Assembly: GCA_027924585.1 (NCBI GenBank)
Contig: BSBM01000361.1
Coordinates: 62,091,501 to 62,155,500, forward strand
DNA from: Larix kaempferi
Taxonomy: Eukaryota > Streptophyta > Pinopsida > Pinales > Pinaceae
Length of the DNA: 64,000 bases
Direction: 5' to 3'
A program made the position numbers and the translations under genes. Shown here piece by piece: positions 1 to 12,168 of the stretch; the stretch's first letter is position 1, and each line of letters opens with the position of its first letter. The notes beneath the pieces were generated by a model, which was given only the letters and a program-made list of their open reading frames with translations, was not told the origin of the DNA and did not search any database.

Positions 1-1511
1 AAAACCCAGAGCATAACCAAAGAAACAGTACCCAAATGAACCAGAGAGATCCAAAATATAAGAGAAACGATTCAAAACAAAAGAAAAACATTAAAAAAAA
101 GAGAGAGAAGCATGGCCATGTTATAAGAAAAATAAAATTGCAGCCCAATAAATTAAATCCAAACCCAAAATCTATTTGGTTGTGACCTTTTATCTTTTTC
201 CTTGGGTTCGGTTCTGACCTTTTACCTTTTTCCCTCGATTCAGCTCTGGCTTTTTATGTTTTGCCTAGGTTGGGGTTTTGGCTCAAGTTATTTTTCTTCT
301 CCAAGATGCAAAATATACATCCTACAACCCCTAGAATCTTCTCAACTTTGTTGTCCATCTTTTCTTCTCTCGGCATAGCTAATGAATGCTAATCTCCTCA
401 ATCGTCAATTGCACTACTCAACTCCGTTGTCTGTATTTTCTTTTCTTAACCGACGTATTGAATGTCAATCTTCTCAATTGATAATTGATTTTTCATATCT
501 CCTTGTCTACCATAATAACCCATTAAATTTTAGTTTATTATTTTCACATTTAATGATTTTTTTAAATCCACAAAGTCGTACACAAACTTCAATGTCAAAT
601 TTTGAAACTTCTTATGGATCCACTTACAAAATTACAAAATGACATAATATATATACAATATAATATCCTATTTCTCACTATTACGATTCACTCACTATTA
701 ATATTTCTATATAAATAGCATATTTCTCTACATTATTTAAAACATTACTAAAAAAACATTTTCTTTTAATTGTTAATGAAAAAAAGATCAAATACATACT
801 CTTACTTCCTAATAAATCTTTACGACTAAACTAATTTGCTAACTCTCATGAACATTATGAATCTTTTCATTTTATATAAATCAATATGCATGTAAGCTCT
901 ACCTTGACTGCATGTATATCATACTAGCTACTCTAGATACAATAATTAAAAGATGACAAAAACATCCTCTATGATATCAACATTATTTAATTTTTAATAA
1001 AAAGGGAGATCAATGATTTTGAAAGAAAGACCGTTGCAATGTTTAGGAGGCCAGGAGTTCAAGTTGTTACACAATGACACTAAAGTCGGATTAGTAGATA
1101 GGATGATGTCACTAAAATAATCATATGATAGTAGAATAATAGGTGTAACATAATCCGTTTGTGGATATCATTTATGGAGTGTGATTTCACTTTATAATTT
1201 TTCTTAAAGGAATTTGAGATTTCTCTTTCATAACACTTAATTTATAAGGACATCACAACCTTGAGTTTATATTAAAATTTTGATATTATATGATAATATT
1301 ATTATCCAGGGAATTGTGTTTTCTAATTATCTCTTAATTATTATATATGTATCAAGCCGTTATGACCTGCATTCACATGTACTTGTTGTGATTAAAGCCT
1401 AGGTCTTGCAACCATAATATATTACCTTAAATTATCAAATGTTGTTGTGATTTATATAAAATAGTGTTGATCGCATTAAATGCATGTTCACTAAAGTGTC
1501 TAAATTTGGAA

Positions 1512-1595
1512 CCATGTCCATTTATCTAAGGCTCTTAACCATGTAGTTATGTTCCATGTCCATTTATCTAAGGCTCCTAACCTTGTGGTTATGTT
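1512..1595. repeat. Two 42-bp tandem units
   Basis: A unit beginning ccatgtccatttatctaagg occurs at 1,512 and again at 1,554, with a few differences between the two. The same pair is at 54,587 in the other large copy, so it predates the 53-kb duplication. Confidence 0.85.
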
Positions 1596-2143
1596 CTAGA
1601 TTAGCATCGGGGAGTTGTTAACATTAGATTTAATTTCAAAACAAGGCTTGATATTTATGTTAAGATTAGTTCATCATCGTTATAGACCTATTTTGTAGAA
1701 ATTATTTACCAATCACCTTCTTATTTAGAGAAAATATATTTTTGGGTGGCAACCATGGATCCAAGTAAAGACCTACTCATTTCCTTCTAAAGCTTGCGTG
1801 GGTGTTGGACAAGTAAGAAAGTAATGAAGAGAAATCTTGCAAAGTCAAGAAAATTCACAAACTGAAAAGGGAATCGAATGAACTTGAAGAAACCAAATAT
1901 TAAAGAAAAAGCATAGCACTAGTAATAAGGCAAACATTTGGACAGATCCTCTCTTAGAGTATGATTTTGTGACATTTCTAATTATGTGCATGCATGCATT
2001 TTTCTTTGATCATTTGCAATAAGGATGCTTGTCCTAACTAAAATAAATTCTATGATTCACTTGTTCAAAATGTGTGCTCAAATAATCATAAATTGATGAC
2101 TATTTTCGTTGAAAATCACTATCCTTTTGTTTTCCCACCCTAG

Positions 2144-2290
2144 TGGTAACTAAACTTTGTTGTGAATATTTTGTGAGGTTTGATTATTTAGGGTGGTAAC
2201 TAAACTATGTTGTGAATATTATGTGAGGTTTTATGATTTAGGGTGGTAACTAAACTTTGTTGTGAATATTATGCGAGGTTTGATGATTTT
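2144..2290. repeat. 50-bp minisatellite, about 3 units
   Basis: Units beginning tggtaactaaactttgttgt start at 2,144, 2,194 and 2,244, an exact 50-bp period with small differences. The third unit is incomplete. Confidence 0.9.
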
Positions 2291-3054
2291 ATACAAGTGA
2301 GTATACTTGAGTTTCCTAAGCCGCCCATATTTAGAATTTATGGAGCTGTTAAAACGACTTCCTCTAAACCTCGATTGCTCCAAAACTCCAACCATCTCTA
2401 AAATATTATCAAAATCATTTCATCAACTTTGAGAACCTTGAATTCCCATTTTCCCATTAACCAGTGATATTATGTTTCATATGTTGGCAATGGAATATTT
2501 CTAAGAGTTGGATTTTTATGCGAACATGACTTATTATGCAACCTAATCTTAAATTATTCATATAAAATAACTTAATTATAGATTGTGCCTATTAATTATA
2601 GTATATATTATGAAACTACAACATTAACATTAGAAAATCATGTTGTAGTATAATATAGTTTGCTCCATACGAAAAATGATCATGTGCATATTTAGAGGTG
2701 GCATTGTATGTGTATGTGGCATTGCATGAAAATTCTCTCATAATAAAATCACACATGAGAAATTGGGTGAAAATAACAAAATGAAATCCATTACTCTTTG
2801 ACAAATTGATGATTGGAAGGATTTCCAAATCCTTAGATGGATTTGCAATATTAAAAGGTAAAATAAAAATTATAGCATGGATCCATCTCAACCATGGTAT
2901 TATTATGCATACCCACGACTTTTTATCCTTTAAGACTAAAAATATTTGGGCATAATATGGATCTATGCTAATATGAGCCTTAAAAAAATTGAATAACTTT
3001 ACGAAATAACAAAAACTAAAAGTATTTCATTAGGAAATATGAAGGCATAATTTA

Positions 3055-3346
3055 CACTAGCGCAAAATGACAAATTTGTGACTAAAAAAAATCGAAAATT
3101 TGCAAATAAACTACTATTTTTTAGGTGCAACTTACTCATTTATTTGGTTAGTACTAATTGCCACCATTTTCTAATACATTTACTCTTTTTTGTCATTAAT
3201 TTTCAACATTTTGTAGTACATTTACTAGTTTAATTAGTCATTAATTGTTGTCGTCTTGTTGCATATTTATTATTTTATTTAGTCATTATTTTTTTGCATT
3301 TTTACTTGTATATTTAGTCACTTTATAAAGCACCGTGCAAGTAGTA
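3055..3346. mobile_element. Possible small CACTA-like nonautonomous element
   Basis: The left edge starts CACTAG and is followed shortly by TGACTAAA. The right edge, read on the minus strand, starts TACTAC and is followed by GTGACTAAA, so the ends are imperfect inverted repeats. TTAGTCA-type motifs recur inside near the right end, as subterminal repeats do in CACTA elements. There is no coding sequence. The right terminus is TAGTA rather than TAGTG, and the 3-bp flanks (tta/taa) do not match exactly, so this call is tentative. Confidence 0.3.
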
Positions 3347-4604
3347 TAATCCTAGTCCCTTATAACATGACTAAATTAATAGTACAAATGTATATATTTG
3401 AACCACATAAATATTAAATATAAAAAAATATATATATATGAAAATTCAAGTATTACATCCTCCAATATATTTGAGTTTCGAGTTGAATATCCATTAATAC
3501 ACGATGATCATTGATTCACTAGTCCATGCCCAAAAAATGTCTCCATACTTCCAACAACATCAAGCTTTGGGATAAATACACAAATCATCTACATCAATGA
3601 CTTTTCCAAATATTTCATACACTCTCATGAGTTAAACTTCCCTCCATCAAACCTTCCCACGATGGTAACCATAGGTCAGGGAAGTCAAGGAATTTCAATA
3701 GGTGGATTCACCTTCTCCATTGTTGTAGTCATAGCCTTGTAGGAAAGGTTGTGGACTATAGAACTGCAAAACAATATGGTATTTATGGCTTCTTCCAAAG
3801 CGAGACTTCTTGAAAGATACCTCTTGGAGGATCAAAATTGATAGCATGTTCTACAAACGATAGAAATTAATAAACTGTTAGAAAACTATGAATTATATGT
3901 TATCTTTAACCAAATAAATTTTAATGATAAAACTAACTATTAGGTTCCTAATAAACATCCGAAGTGAAATGAATTCTCTTTCCTCATTTGAAACTACATA
4001 CTTAAGAGTTGATTTACAAAAGAAATGAAAAATATAAGGTTTGAAAATAAGTTTGTATACAAATTGAACTCCGTTATCATTCTACTTTACATATTGAACT
4101 ATCCATCTTTGGTCAGATAGTCGAAATGGATCACACAGCCATAACAATCATCTTCTTCCACCTATGAAATAAAATCGTGCCCTACCCTAGAAATTAAGAA
4201 AACAAAATATTAGTTTCAAACTCATTAGTTGCAAATAGAGTCCTAGAGTTAATTTAAACACTGCTTCACAAGGAATCAAAAAGAAATAGGTAGTTTTAGG
4301 AAGTAGAGTTTTATTGAGAAATTTAAACACTAAAGAATCTAGGCAAGCCTGGCCTTTAGTGTTACAATAAAATTCCTTCACTAACGGAGAAACTAAATCC
4401 TTGGCACTAAAGAATCCAAATGATCAACAAATCCAACCTACAATAACTTCTTGGTTGTAAAGGAATATGGAAAGGTTGCTTATGTTGAATGAGGCACATG
4501 AAAACAAGATATTGAGTTGAAGCTTCCAAAATAATCAATGAAAAACAATTCCTTGTACACACTGGAAGACACACAAGTAGAACAATGCAAATGACTTATA
4601 TATA

Positions 4605-4609
<5 letters not shown>

Positions 4610-4652
<43 letters not shown>
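4610..4652. repeat. (AT)n microsatellite
   Basis: About 21 AT units in copy A; only about 8 at the matching site (57,682-57,697) in copy B. This contraction accounts for nearly all of the 30-bp length difference between the two large copies. Confidence 0.95.
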
Positions 4653-4654
<2 letters not shown>

Positions 4655-6439
4655 CCCCTTGTATTAATGTGTAAAACCACAAGGAGGTACTGACACTAGA
4701 ATAAAGGTTTTTTTTCCAAGCATGAGAAATATATGAAAAGGATAAAATGGCATTGACACAATTCTTGGATGTTTGTTGACTGTGAATGGAAAATCAACAT
4801 AATTTTTATTTTATGTTTTTAGATGTTCTTGCCAAAATAAATACAGGGGATATATTAGACTGGAGTAGATTTCCAAGTTGAAGGACTAAAATGAGCATTG
4901 AATGGGTTTCAAAGATAAACTACATATATGCGTCATGACAAACCAAACCAATAGAGTACAATTAAAAAGACTTTACGTCTGCAAGTAATCCTTGAAAAGA
5001 GTAAGTAAGAGAAGTTGGTAGTTCTAAGGATTTTGAGACTGATAATTAGAATCTATCGAGAGATACAATTTTTATGGCATACTCTTATTAATGTGTTTTA
5101 TATCATACAACTAAAAGTGACAACATTGGTTTTTTGGTATCTAGAATATTGTAAAGCCTAATTTTGCCAATTTTATCATTTGGTTATGTCCTTTAGTACT
5201 GTCTCTTCATCATTTATGAGAATGCTTAATACTATATATATCTATGGGTAAGCCATGTAGGCTTGTTAAGTGCACAAGAAACATCACAAGACCTTGAGAA
5301 ATAAGATTAATTTCCATGTATTTGAAAATATTTGTCCAATAGAAGGTTTCTTTAAGGTATGTTATTTTAGTAATGAGTCACAAAAAAAAACCATTTTCCC
5401 AATAAGTGTTGTTGCAAAGATGGTTAAAGAAATCATTGAAAGCTGCAATTTTTTAGATAATGCAAACAAGGTGCTACAAAGGTATAATCCTATCATCTTG
5501 AATTCTAGATAGTACTTTGGGAAAATAATCAACAATTAGTTGACTCATAGAAAGGTGTATTTATTATGTTGTAAGGAAAGTTGAATTAAACCTAAAAGGG
5601 CTCAAAATTATGAGGACGGAAACAAATTAAGCATTATGAAATGCAAGGACTCGATCTTCGTAGTATGAGCTTCTATCATTTTTAAGTGCAAAGATGTAGG
5701 TTTTGGATACTTCAATTTAGAATATTTTGTGTGCTTGCAAGGTATGCAAGGACTATTGTCTGGCTTGATATTTTGAAATTTTTTTCTCAAATCAGGATAA
5801 CATATGGCAAGATCAAATTTATGAGGAAAATGTTTGAGCAAGTAAAATCACATCCCTGTAGATTAATGTGTAGATCAATCTACATCTAATATTCTTAATC
5901 AAATGAGTGTAGCTCGATTTACAATACAGACAATAGGAAATTTTAACCCTATAATATTCCACTCAAATACCAAGGAAAATTTACCTAGAAATTTTGGTGT
6001 GGAGTTTCATGGTCTAGAATGGAAGCTCTAAAAATAATTGTAAGTAAGTCCAAGCACACAATCCCAATAACTACAAATGTGGAAAGATAGATAAAAATTG
6101 TGTCACAACACCCAATGGTGCAAAAACCACTCTAACATAAATGTACCATTTGAGCTCTAATCCAAGTTATCTAAGTATAAATAATAATTTAGGACTAGAT
6201 GAAAAATTCAATTATTAAACAAGGCCACAAAGAATGTTGGATTATGGGAGGAATGATTGTGGTTTCAAGGTGTCAAAAAGTGATTCAGGGTCACCTTAAG
6301 GTTACAATGTAGTTTATACTCTCTCGGGCCATTTAGGATTGACATAACACAAATATTGTCTAAACATTTACCCTACAAAATAAATTGCATAATCTTAAAA
6401 AACACCCATTCTTTAATTAACAAGTAGTACTAGATACCA

Positions 6440-6625
6440 ACTCCCTCATAAGCCTATAGGCTACCTATAGGGCCTTCTAGGAATCCTACAGACCTATGAC
6501 TCAACCTACATGGATGTAGGTTAAGATGACTTAGCCTATAGGCATGTAGAATTCTTACAAGCGTGTAGGATACCTACAAACCCATGTTGTGTAGGCTAAG
6601 ATATCTCAACCTACATGTTGGTAGG
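6440..6625. repeat. Degenerate cluster of CCTATAGG / CCTACA motifs
   Basis: Variants of cctatagg, acctacatg and tgtaggtt recur in both orientations at irregular spacing. There is no clean period, so it is a degenerate array or an inverted-repeat-rich patch. It is conserved in copy B near 59,493-59,680. Confidence 0.5.
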
Positions 6626-7446
6626 TTACATACAAGGGCTTTGATTGAACCAAAATAAAGACTTCTAGTACCACTGATATAAACATGGATAGTATACAAC
6701 CTTACAAACTAACCTAACAAAAAATAGATTTGTAAAACATTAAGAGATATTAGGCATTCCTATTATCATGCCTAGGATGGGTGTACTTCCTTCTTCCAAT
6801 AACTGATGATAGGATGCAGGAGTTTATTCTTGCAATTTTTCTAATGTGTGACTATGTAGTTTCCTAATCCTTGAATACTATATTCTTGAGTTTTAATGAA
6901 CCAATGAAGACTACTAGAGATGATATGCTTATGATTTCTTCAAATCCATGTCTTTGATTTACTTCTAATTGCTTGAATTGCTCCTGCAGATATTTTACGT
7001 ATCCTTTTACTCTACAATTTTTCCCTTATTAGTCTCCTCTCCAATCTCTAGAAACATAATTTTACTCTCTTTTTTTCCAATTGATCCTTCTTTTTTTTCA
7101 ATTGTTTATGGTGTCTCGTTGGTCCTTTACATATCCTTTCTCTTAATTCTCTTCTCTTTTTTTCCATACATTCCACAGTGTTTTATGCCCGTGTCCATGT
7201 CCTTGGAATCCAAGTTGGTAGTACCTCATACTCGGTATTTGAGATGATTCCAATTACCTAAGAACATGTGAGTTCCACTTTTTCTTTGAGGAAAAGGATG
7301 TCCCCCCTCACACCTGCCACGATAGATTGAGATGTACTTCAAACACTACATGGATGCAATGTACTTGCATTGTAAGTATTATGACACAACTAGTTTTATT
7401 TTTCTAAATACGCTTCCCTTAAAAAAAGGTTGCACACAAGGGTGAC

Positions 7447-7775
7447 TGTTGTAATCCAATGGTTCACATAGTTATCATAGATACATTACATAATATAAGC
7501 AAGCATATACAATGATACATATACAAGAGACAAGACAGATAGAGACAATAGTCTTTGTATTAACCAGCAAGAGCAGAACACAGTGATAGAATCAATCTCT
7601 ACTTATCTATTGGCTCACCAGCCTAGATATATATAAGTGCAGATACAGTTACATAACCGTATGCCGGTTTATTCAACTGACCCGACCCATACTAGTCGAC
7701 ACGACTTGTTGACATATGCTGCAGAATGGTCGGGCAGAGGGCCTAGTCGACAGTCCGACCTATGCCCCTCCAACA
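7447..7775 (-). mobile_element. LTR of a minus-strand LTR retrotransposon
   Basis: The segment is bounded by TGTTG at the left and CAACA at the right, the usual TG...CA inverted ends. On the minus strand it starts TGTTGGAGGGG directly after a purine-rich tract (7,776-7,790), as a 3' LTR follows its polypurine tract. A TATA-like box lies inside on the minus strand. The length of 329 bp is within the copia range. Near the minus-strand 5' end there are two copies of tagtcgaca and other gtcg-rich words, which could be promoter repeats. The partner 5' LTR was not found, so a solo or truncated element is possible. Copy B carries the same LTR at 60,494-60,822. Confidence 0.7.
7625..7637 (-). promoter_or_regulatory. 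TATA-like box in the LTR
   Basis: On the minus strand the sequence reads CACTTATATATATC about 140 bp inside the LTR, a plausible core promoter for the U3/R boundary. Confidence 0.4.
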
Positions 7776-7790
7776 TCTCCCCCACCTCAA
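7776..7790 (-). other. Polypurine tract
   Basis: On the minus strand the sequence reads TTGAGGTGGGGGAGA and ends exactly at the LTR start. This is the position and composition expected of the plus-strand primer of an LTR retrotransposon, and it fixes the element's orientation. Confidence 0.65.
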
Positions 7791-7792
7791 AA

Positions 7793-10616
7793 TCTTTCTT
7801 CGTCCCGAAGAAATGGAGAGATCACAATTACAAAAAATGAATTACAGAAACAGTTATGTCAAAGAAATGCTAGAGTCAATAACATCAGGAATCTGGAGAC
7901 AGGCTTCAATGATAACTTCAGCATAGATAGAGAGATGGTGCTGGAACTCTTCCCAAGTGCGTAGCAGATTTTGGATGTCGACAGTTAGAGTTGTGAGTTT
8001 CAACAGATTTTCCATCTTGTCGTGAGTGGATGTAACCTACAAATGGATCATGTCGGGACCAAATTTGTTAATTGTGTTGTTGGCAGCATCAAGTAACTGA
8101 TTGATTCGAGGCTAAATTTCTTCAAGTTTGGTGAGACCTCCTCGACCTGTGACATCCACTAAACTTCTTGTTTTTCTAACTTATCCAATTGCTTGTTCTC
8201 CATGATGATCTGGTTATCAAGTTTTCGATAAGGGCTTCATTTGCAGTCAAGCGCTGGTGCTCAAGCTTGCTTAGCAATGCTCTTGTTTTCTGAATATTTT
8301 TGTAGACATCACCATAGTAGACATACCAATTATTGAGAACTGTGGCAAGTTTTTCTGCTTGAATAGGATACTGCTTGAGTGCTTTTGAAGGCTTCTGAAA
8401 AGGCTGTAAACTAATTTGTCATGAGGGAAGCTACCTAAATAGCCTGATCTTGTTGTTTCTTGATAAGCTTAGATTGTAGCATAGACACGACAGATTCCAG
8501 TAACTGGTATGTTTTGTCTAGAGGTGGTGTCGTGTCGAAACTAGCTGGAAGCGGGATAACTTGCTGAGGTAATTTTTCACACTTAGCAAGAAATGTAATC
8601 CGCTCGTTCTATAGTTGCAGTAACTGATCTTCTGATTCCTGTCGGTGACATCTTTGCACTCTGAAAACTGCATTTTGAAGTAAATCGAGTTTTGCTTGGG
8701 AGGCCAACTGTGGTTGATAGCTTGTAGCAGCTCCAAATTGATCTAAGTATACAGAAGGAATATTTTCTGATTGTCCATGCTATGTTTGCTGCACTTGCAG
8801 TTGCTGCTGCAATTCTCTTTCTTTACGTTTCTTCTCTTTGTGTTTCTTTCAGCTACTTTTCTCTTTTTCTTTGCTTATGGTTTGTTGTTCTGGCCCCTTA
8901 TCTTTTTCAGCTGTTGATGGATGATTGTCGATGACTACTTGTAAACTGATAGCAGCCTGTTCTGCCTGACTGTGTGTACTGGGTAATGTTGTTGTAATGA
9001 ATGGATTGTCATGTTCTGTTCCTTAGGCCCTTAATGGATTTGCTGATGATGTGCTAGAGATTTCCATATTGCTTGTATTAGTAGCTAGAGCATTTGTGTG
9101 TTCTGATGGTCCTGTCATGTCAGCTGTAGCTTCTCGAGTCTTGACTAGTTCCATGACTCTGTTTGCTTCTGTCGTGTCTGCTTCTTTGTTGAGCTGTTGT
9201 GAAATTGAACTAGACTTGGATCCTTCGACAGGGGAACTCGACTGGTTTACTAGGAATGATGGTAGGTCAGCAGATGTCGGAATTGGACTTGGTGAAGTGG
9301 TATTGTCAAACAGATCCAAACTAACTAGACTAGACTCGACTTGGGAACTGACAACTTGGGATTTGTCCTTGCTAACGGTTTTTGCTTGAATTGGACTCAT
9401 TTGTTGTGGTAGTGATTTGATTGGAAGAGGAGTGAAGACACCTATTTGTTGTGCATATATTGGATCTGATCGATCAAGATTTCTGATATGGTGGGTTGTC
9501 ATGTGACTGACAATTTCTGTGTTGGGTAATGACAAAGTTGAACTTCCTGTTTGAATGTTGTCGGAAGGAGCTAAGTTAACCGGGACAGTAGACGGAGAGG
9601 AAAAAATGGGTTGTTGGATGACCATCTCGTGCCAGTTAGGGCAGAATACTGGAATGTTTGCAATGAATGTATTCAAAGCTATGTCTTCTGTGACAGGAGG
9701 AGCAGGTAATGCTAAAAGACTACTTTCCTCTTCTACTGTAGTTGGGGAATTGGGGGGGGGATTGGATGGTTAGATCAACATCAGGTACAACTAAAATTTT
9801 GGGTCTCTTAACAATGATTTGGGAAGATGGATACTTATCTTTTTCTAAAAACTTTCTGAATTGCTCTTCGACAGGCAGTTTATTCTTGGCTGCATCTTTG
9901 AGGATTTGGGTAGCGCTGTCATATAGCTCAATCTAATTTGTTATCGATGATTCCTAAATTGTTACTTGTCTTTTCCCTTTCCCTTTTGTCAGTATTACTC
10001 TATTCTGTTGGGCTATGACGATTTCGGCTGCTACCTTCTGTATATTATTGTCTGTCAGAAGATGTTCTGGATTGTCGGATTATGTATTGTTGTTTGAATG
10101 CTCTCCAGCTTCTATCTTCGGAGTCTCGGTGAGTGCTAACATCTTGGTTCTAGGTGTCGGCTCGGGATGATAGTTGAAAGTGTTCATGTACAACTAGATT
10201 TCATATGCTTCTTCTTGTTCCATGTCAAATAGAGGTTCAACATGTTTGAAGTTGGTTTTCATGGCTTGTGCCAGGATAGGTAGTACTTGATTAGATTGAT
10301 GGCTTAATTTTGAAAAGATTTCACTTACTGAGGGATAATAGTTGAGCCATTTTGATGGACCCGCTGCTCCTTCCATGTACCATACTACTGTGTCGTCCAA
10401 AGATAGTTGGATGTGGGCTATTGGGGGAAGGCTTCAACGGATGTTCTGTGGTACCCTCCATCTTGTTTTTATTTCTTTAAGGTTAGTAAACCATGATTCA
10501 AGCCAAAGCTTGACTGTTGTAGGTCCATGTCGGCTTGCTCCAGGTGCAAAGTAGCGGAAATTTTCCACAAGGATGAGTCGGACTTCAATTATTACCCCAT
10601 ATGAAGGAGGCAGCAA
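7793..10616 (-). pseudogene. Long degenerate protein of unknown family beside the 3' LTR
   Basis: A coding signal runs for about 2.8 kb on the minus strand. It begins near 10,616 with a segment containing HGPTTVKLWLE and AAGPSKWLNYYPS. It continues through an acidic and Ser/Thr/Pro-rich middle (9,676-9,023) and ends in a Gln/Glu/Lys-rich, probably coiled-coil part (about 8,760-7,980) just before the polypurine tract. The frame is broken by stops, several of them TAG where CAG is expected, and by a nine-G run at 9,752-9,760. At 9,024 copy A has a stop where copy B reads through. I recognise no domain. The position between pol and 3' LTR is where some plant retroelements carry an extra or env-like ORF, but no membrane segment or cleavage site is evident. 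It lies opposite in orientation to the copia pol that begins near 10,605. Confidence 0.55.
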
Positions 10617-12168
10617 ACAGTTGTGAGTATTGCATCATTGCAAAGCAGCACAGGGATAGATTTCCTAGATATATGTCTCGAAGGGCGCATGCTCCTCTAG
10701 CAATTATTCATATTGATCTGTGTGGTCCAATGCAGAAACAGTCAATTGGTGGAAGCTATTATTTTCTTACATTTATTGATGATTTCAGTACAAAAACATG
10801 GGTGTATTTCCTTCGTCAGAAGTCTGAAACTTTTGGCAAGTTCAAGGAATTTAAGGCTCTGGTTGAAAAACAAAGTGGTTATCAACTCAAAGTATTGAGA
10901 TTGGATGGAGGGGGAGAGTATGACTCAAAGTAATTTCATGATTACTGCAAATATCATGGAATCAAGAGGCAATTCACTAAAAGATATACACCTCAACAGA
11001 AAGGTGTTGCAGAATGCAAGAATAGAACCATCATGAATATGGCAAGGAGCATGTTTAAAAGAAGAAACTTGTCCCATGATTTTTGGGGAGATGCAGTGGC
11101 TTGTGTTGTTCATGTGATAAACAGATCTCCCACCAAAATTGTGAAGAACGCAGTACCAGAGGAAGCATGGACATGTATGAGTCGTAATATTTCTCATTTC
11201 AGAATATTTGGTTGTGTTGCTTATGCTCATGTTCTTAAACAGCTAAGAAAAAAGATAGATGACAAGAGTGAGAAATGTATCTTTCTTGGATACGGTGAAG
11301 AATATAAAGCCTACAAACTATATAACCCTATTACCAAAAAGGTTATCTGCAGCAGAGATGTGTTGTTCAAGGAGGAAGATTCATGGAATGGAACCATATA
11401 CAAGGTTGTGGGAGATGCAATACCCCAACCAGAAGCTGAAGAAGAAGAGGAGTTGATTGGACAACAGGGTCTAGTAGCATCTTCACTAGTAGCAAATACT
11501 CCAGCAAGAACACCTAGAAACTCAGTTCGAGGTGAAGCATCAAGTCAGCAATCAGGTAATGAATCTGATCACAGTAATAGAAAGACTACAAGATTGGAAG
11601 ATATTTATGAGGAATTGGATGCAAATACCAATTATGTTTTTATTGCTAGTGAACCTGTGTTTTATGAAGAGGCAATGAAAGAAGAGCATTGGGTAAAAGC
11701 TATGGACGAAGAGATAGATTCCCTTGAGATAAATGGTACATGGGATCTAGATGACCTGCCAAAAAATAAGAAACCCATCGGTGTGAAGTGGGTCTATAAG
11801 ACCAAACTCAATGAAAAAAGTGAGATTGATAGGTACAAGGAAAGGTTAGTAGTAAAAGGTTTCTCACAGCTACCAGGAATTGATTTTGGAGAAACATTTG
11901 CACCAGTGGCAAGATTGCACACTGTAAGAGCAGTCCTAGCAATAGCAGCCCAGAACAGATGGAAAGTGTATCAGATGGATGTCAAGTCGGCATTTTTGAA
12001 TGGAATTCTTGAAGAAGAAATTTATGTGGAGCAGCCACATGGGTATGAAATCAAAGAACATGAAGAGAAAGTTTACAAGTTGAAGAAAGCTCTATATGGG
12101 CTCAAGCAAGCTCCAGGAGCTTGGTACATCAGAATTGATTCTTATCTGATCAAAAATGGTTTTATGGC
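10605..12168 (+). pseudogene. Ty1/copia pol fragment: integrase and partial reverse transcriptase
   Basis: The frame opens inside the GAG-pre-integrase zinc region (CEYC, KQHRDRF). The integrase core follows, with its catalytic acidic residues in HIDLCGP, LRLDGGGEY and GVAECKN, and then the copia integrase tail (KCIFLGYGEEYKAYKLY). After a variable linker the RVT_2 reverse transcriptase starts near WVKAMDEEID and includes VYQMDVKSAFLNG and KALYGLKQAPGAW. It stops before the YVDD catalytic box, so RNase H and the 3' LTR are missing. Gag, protease and the 5' LTR are also absent. One in-frame TAA at 10,931-10,933 splits the integrase and is shared with copy B, so it predates the duplication. Otherwise the frame is open for 380 codons, which suggests a fairly young element. 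Confidence 0.93.

Larger units (their letters stand above)
1..3054. other. AT-rich noncoding DNA, no gene recognised
   Basis: Short open frames occur on both strands (for example 382-642 plus and 2,616-2,891 minus), but none shows a recognisable domain, codon bias or conserved context. Their persistence in copy B follows from the duplication and is not evidence of coding. Two minisatellites inside are listed separately. Confidence 0.6.
3347..7446. other. AT-rich noncoding DNA, no gene recognised
   Basis: I see no recognisable protein domain on either strand. The small frames at 5,270-5,512, 5,608-5,841 and 6,969-7,247 have low-complexity or hydrophobic T-rich translations and look like chance. 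An AT microsatellite and a motif-rich stretch lie inside and are listed separately. Confidence 0.6.
1..10954. repeat. 53-kb-spaced direct duplication, copy A
   Basis: This whole stretch recurs in the same orientation at 53,077-64,000. The coordinate offset starts at 53,076 and falls to 53,046. Most of the change comes from a shorter AT microsatellite in copy B (4,610-4,652 here). In the parts I aligned by eye, about 1% of bases differ. Both copies share internal junctions, such as the LTR at 7,447 and the switch into copia pol near 10,605, so the composite existed before it was duplicated. Neither end of the duplication is visible because copy A starts at or before base 1 and copy B runs past base 64,000. 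A recent segmental duplication, or two haplotypes placed side by side by an assembler, would both look like this. Confidence 0.95.

Noticed and set aside
4187-4381. 64-codon minus-strand frame conserved at 57,267-57,461
   Set aside because: Same reason: a short frame inside a block that is about 99% identical overall, with no domain.
6969-7247. 92-codon hydrophobic protein conserved in both large copies
   Set aside because: The translation comes from T-rich sequence, and the conservation is explained by the recent duplication.
9051-9389. Plus-strand 112-codon frame (and 62,043-62,435 in copy B) as a gene
   Set aside because: It is the antisense shadow of the minus-strand long ORF, whose composition and continuity across segments are more protein-like.
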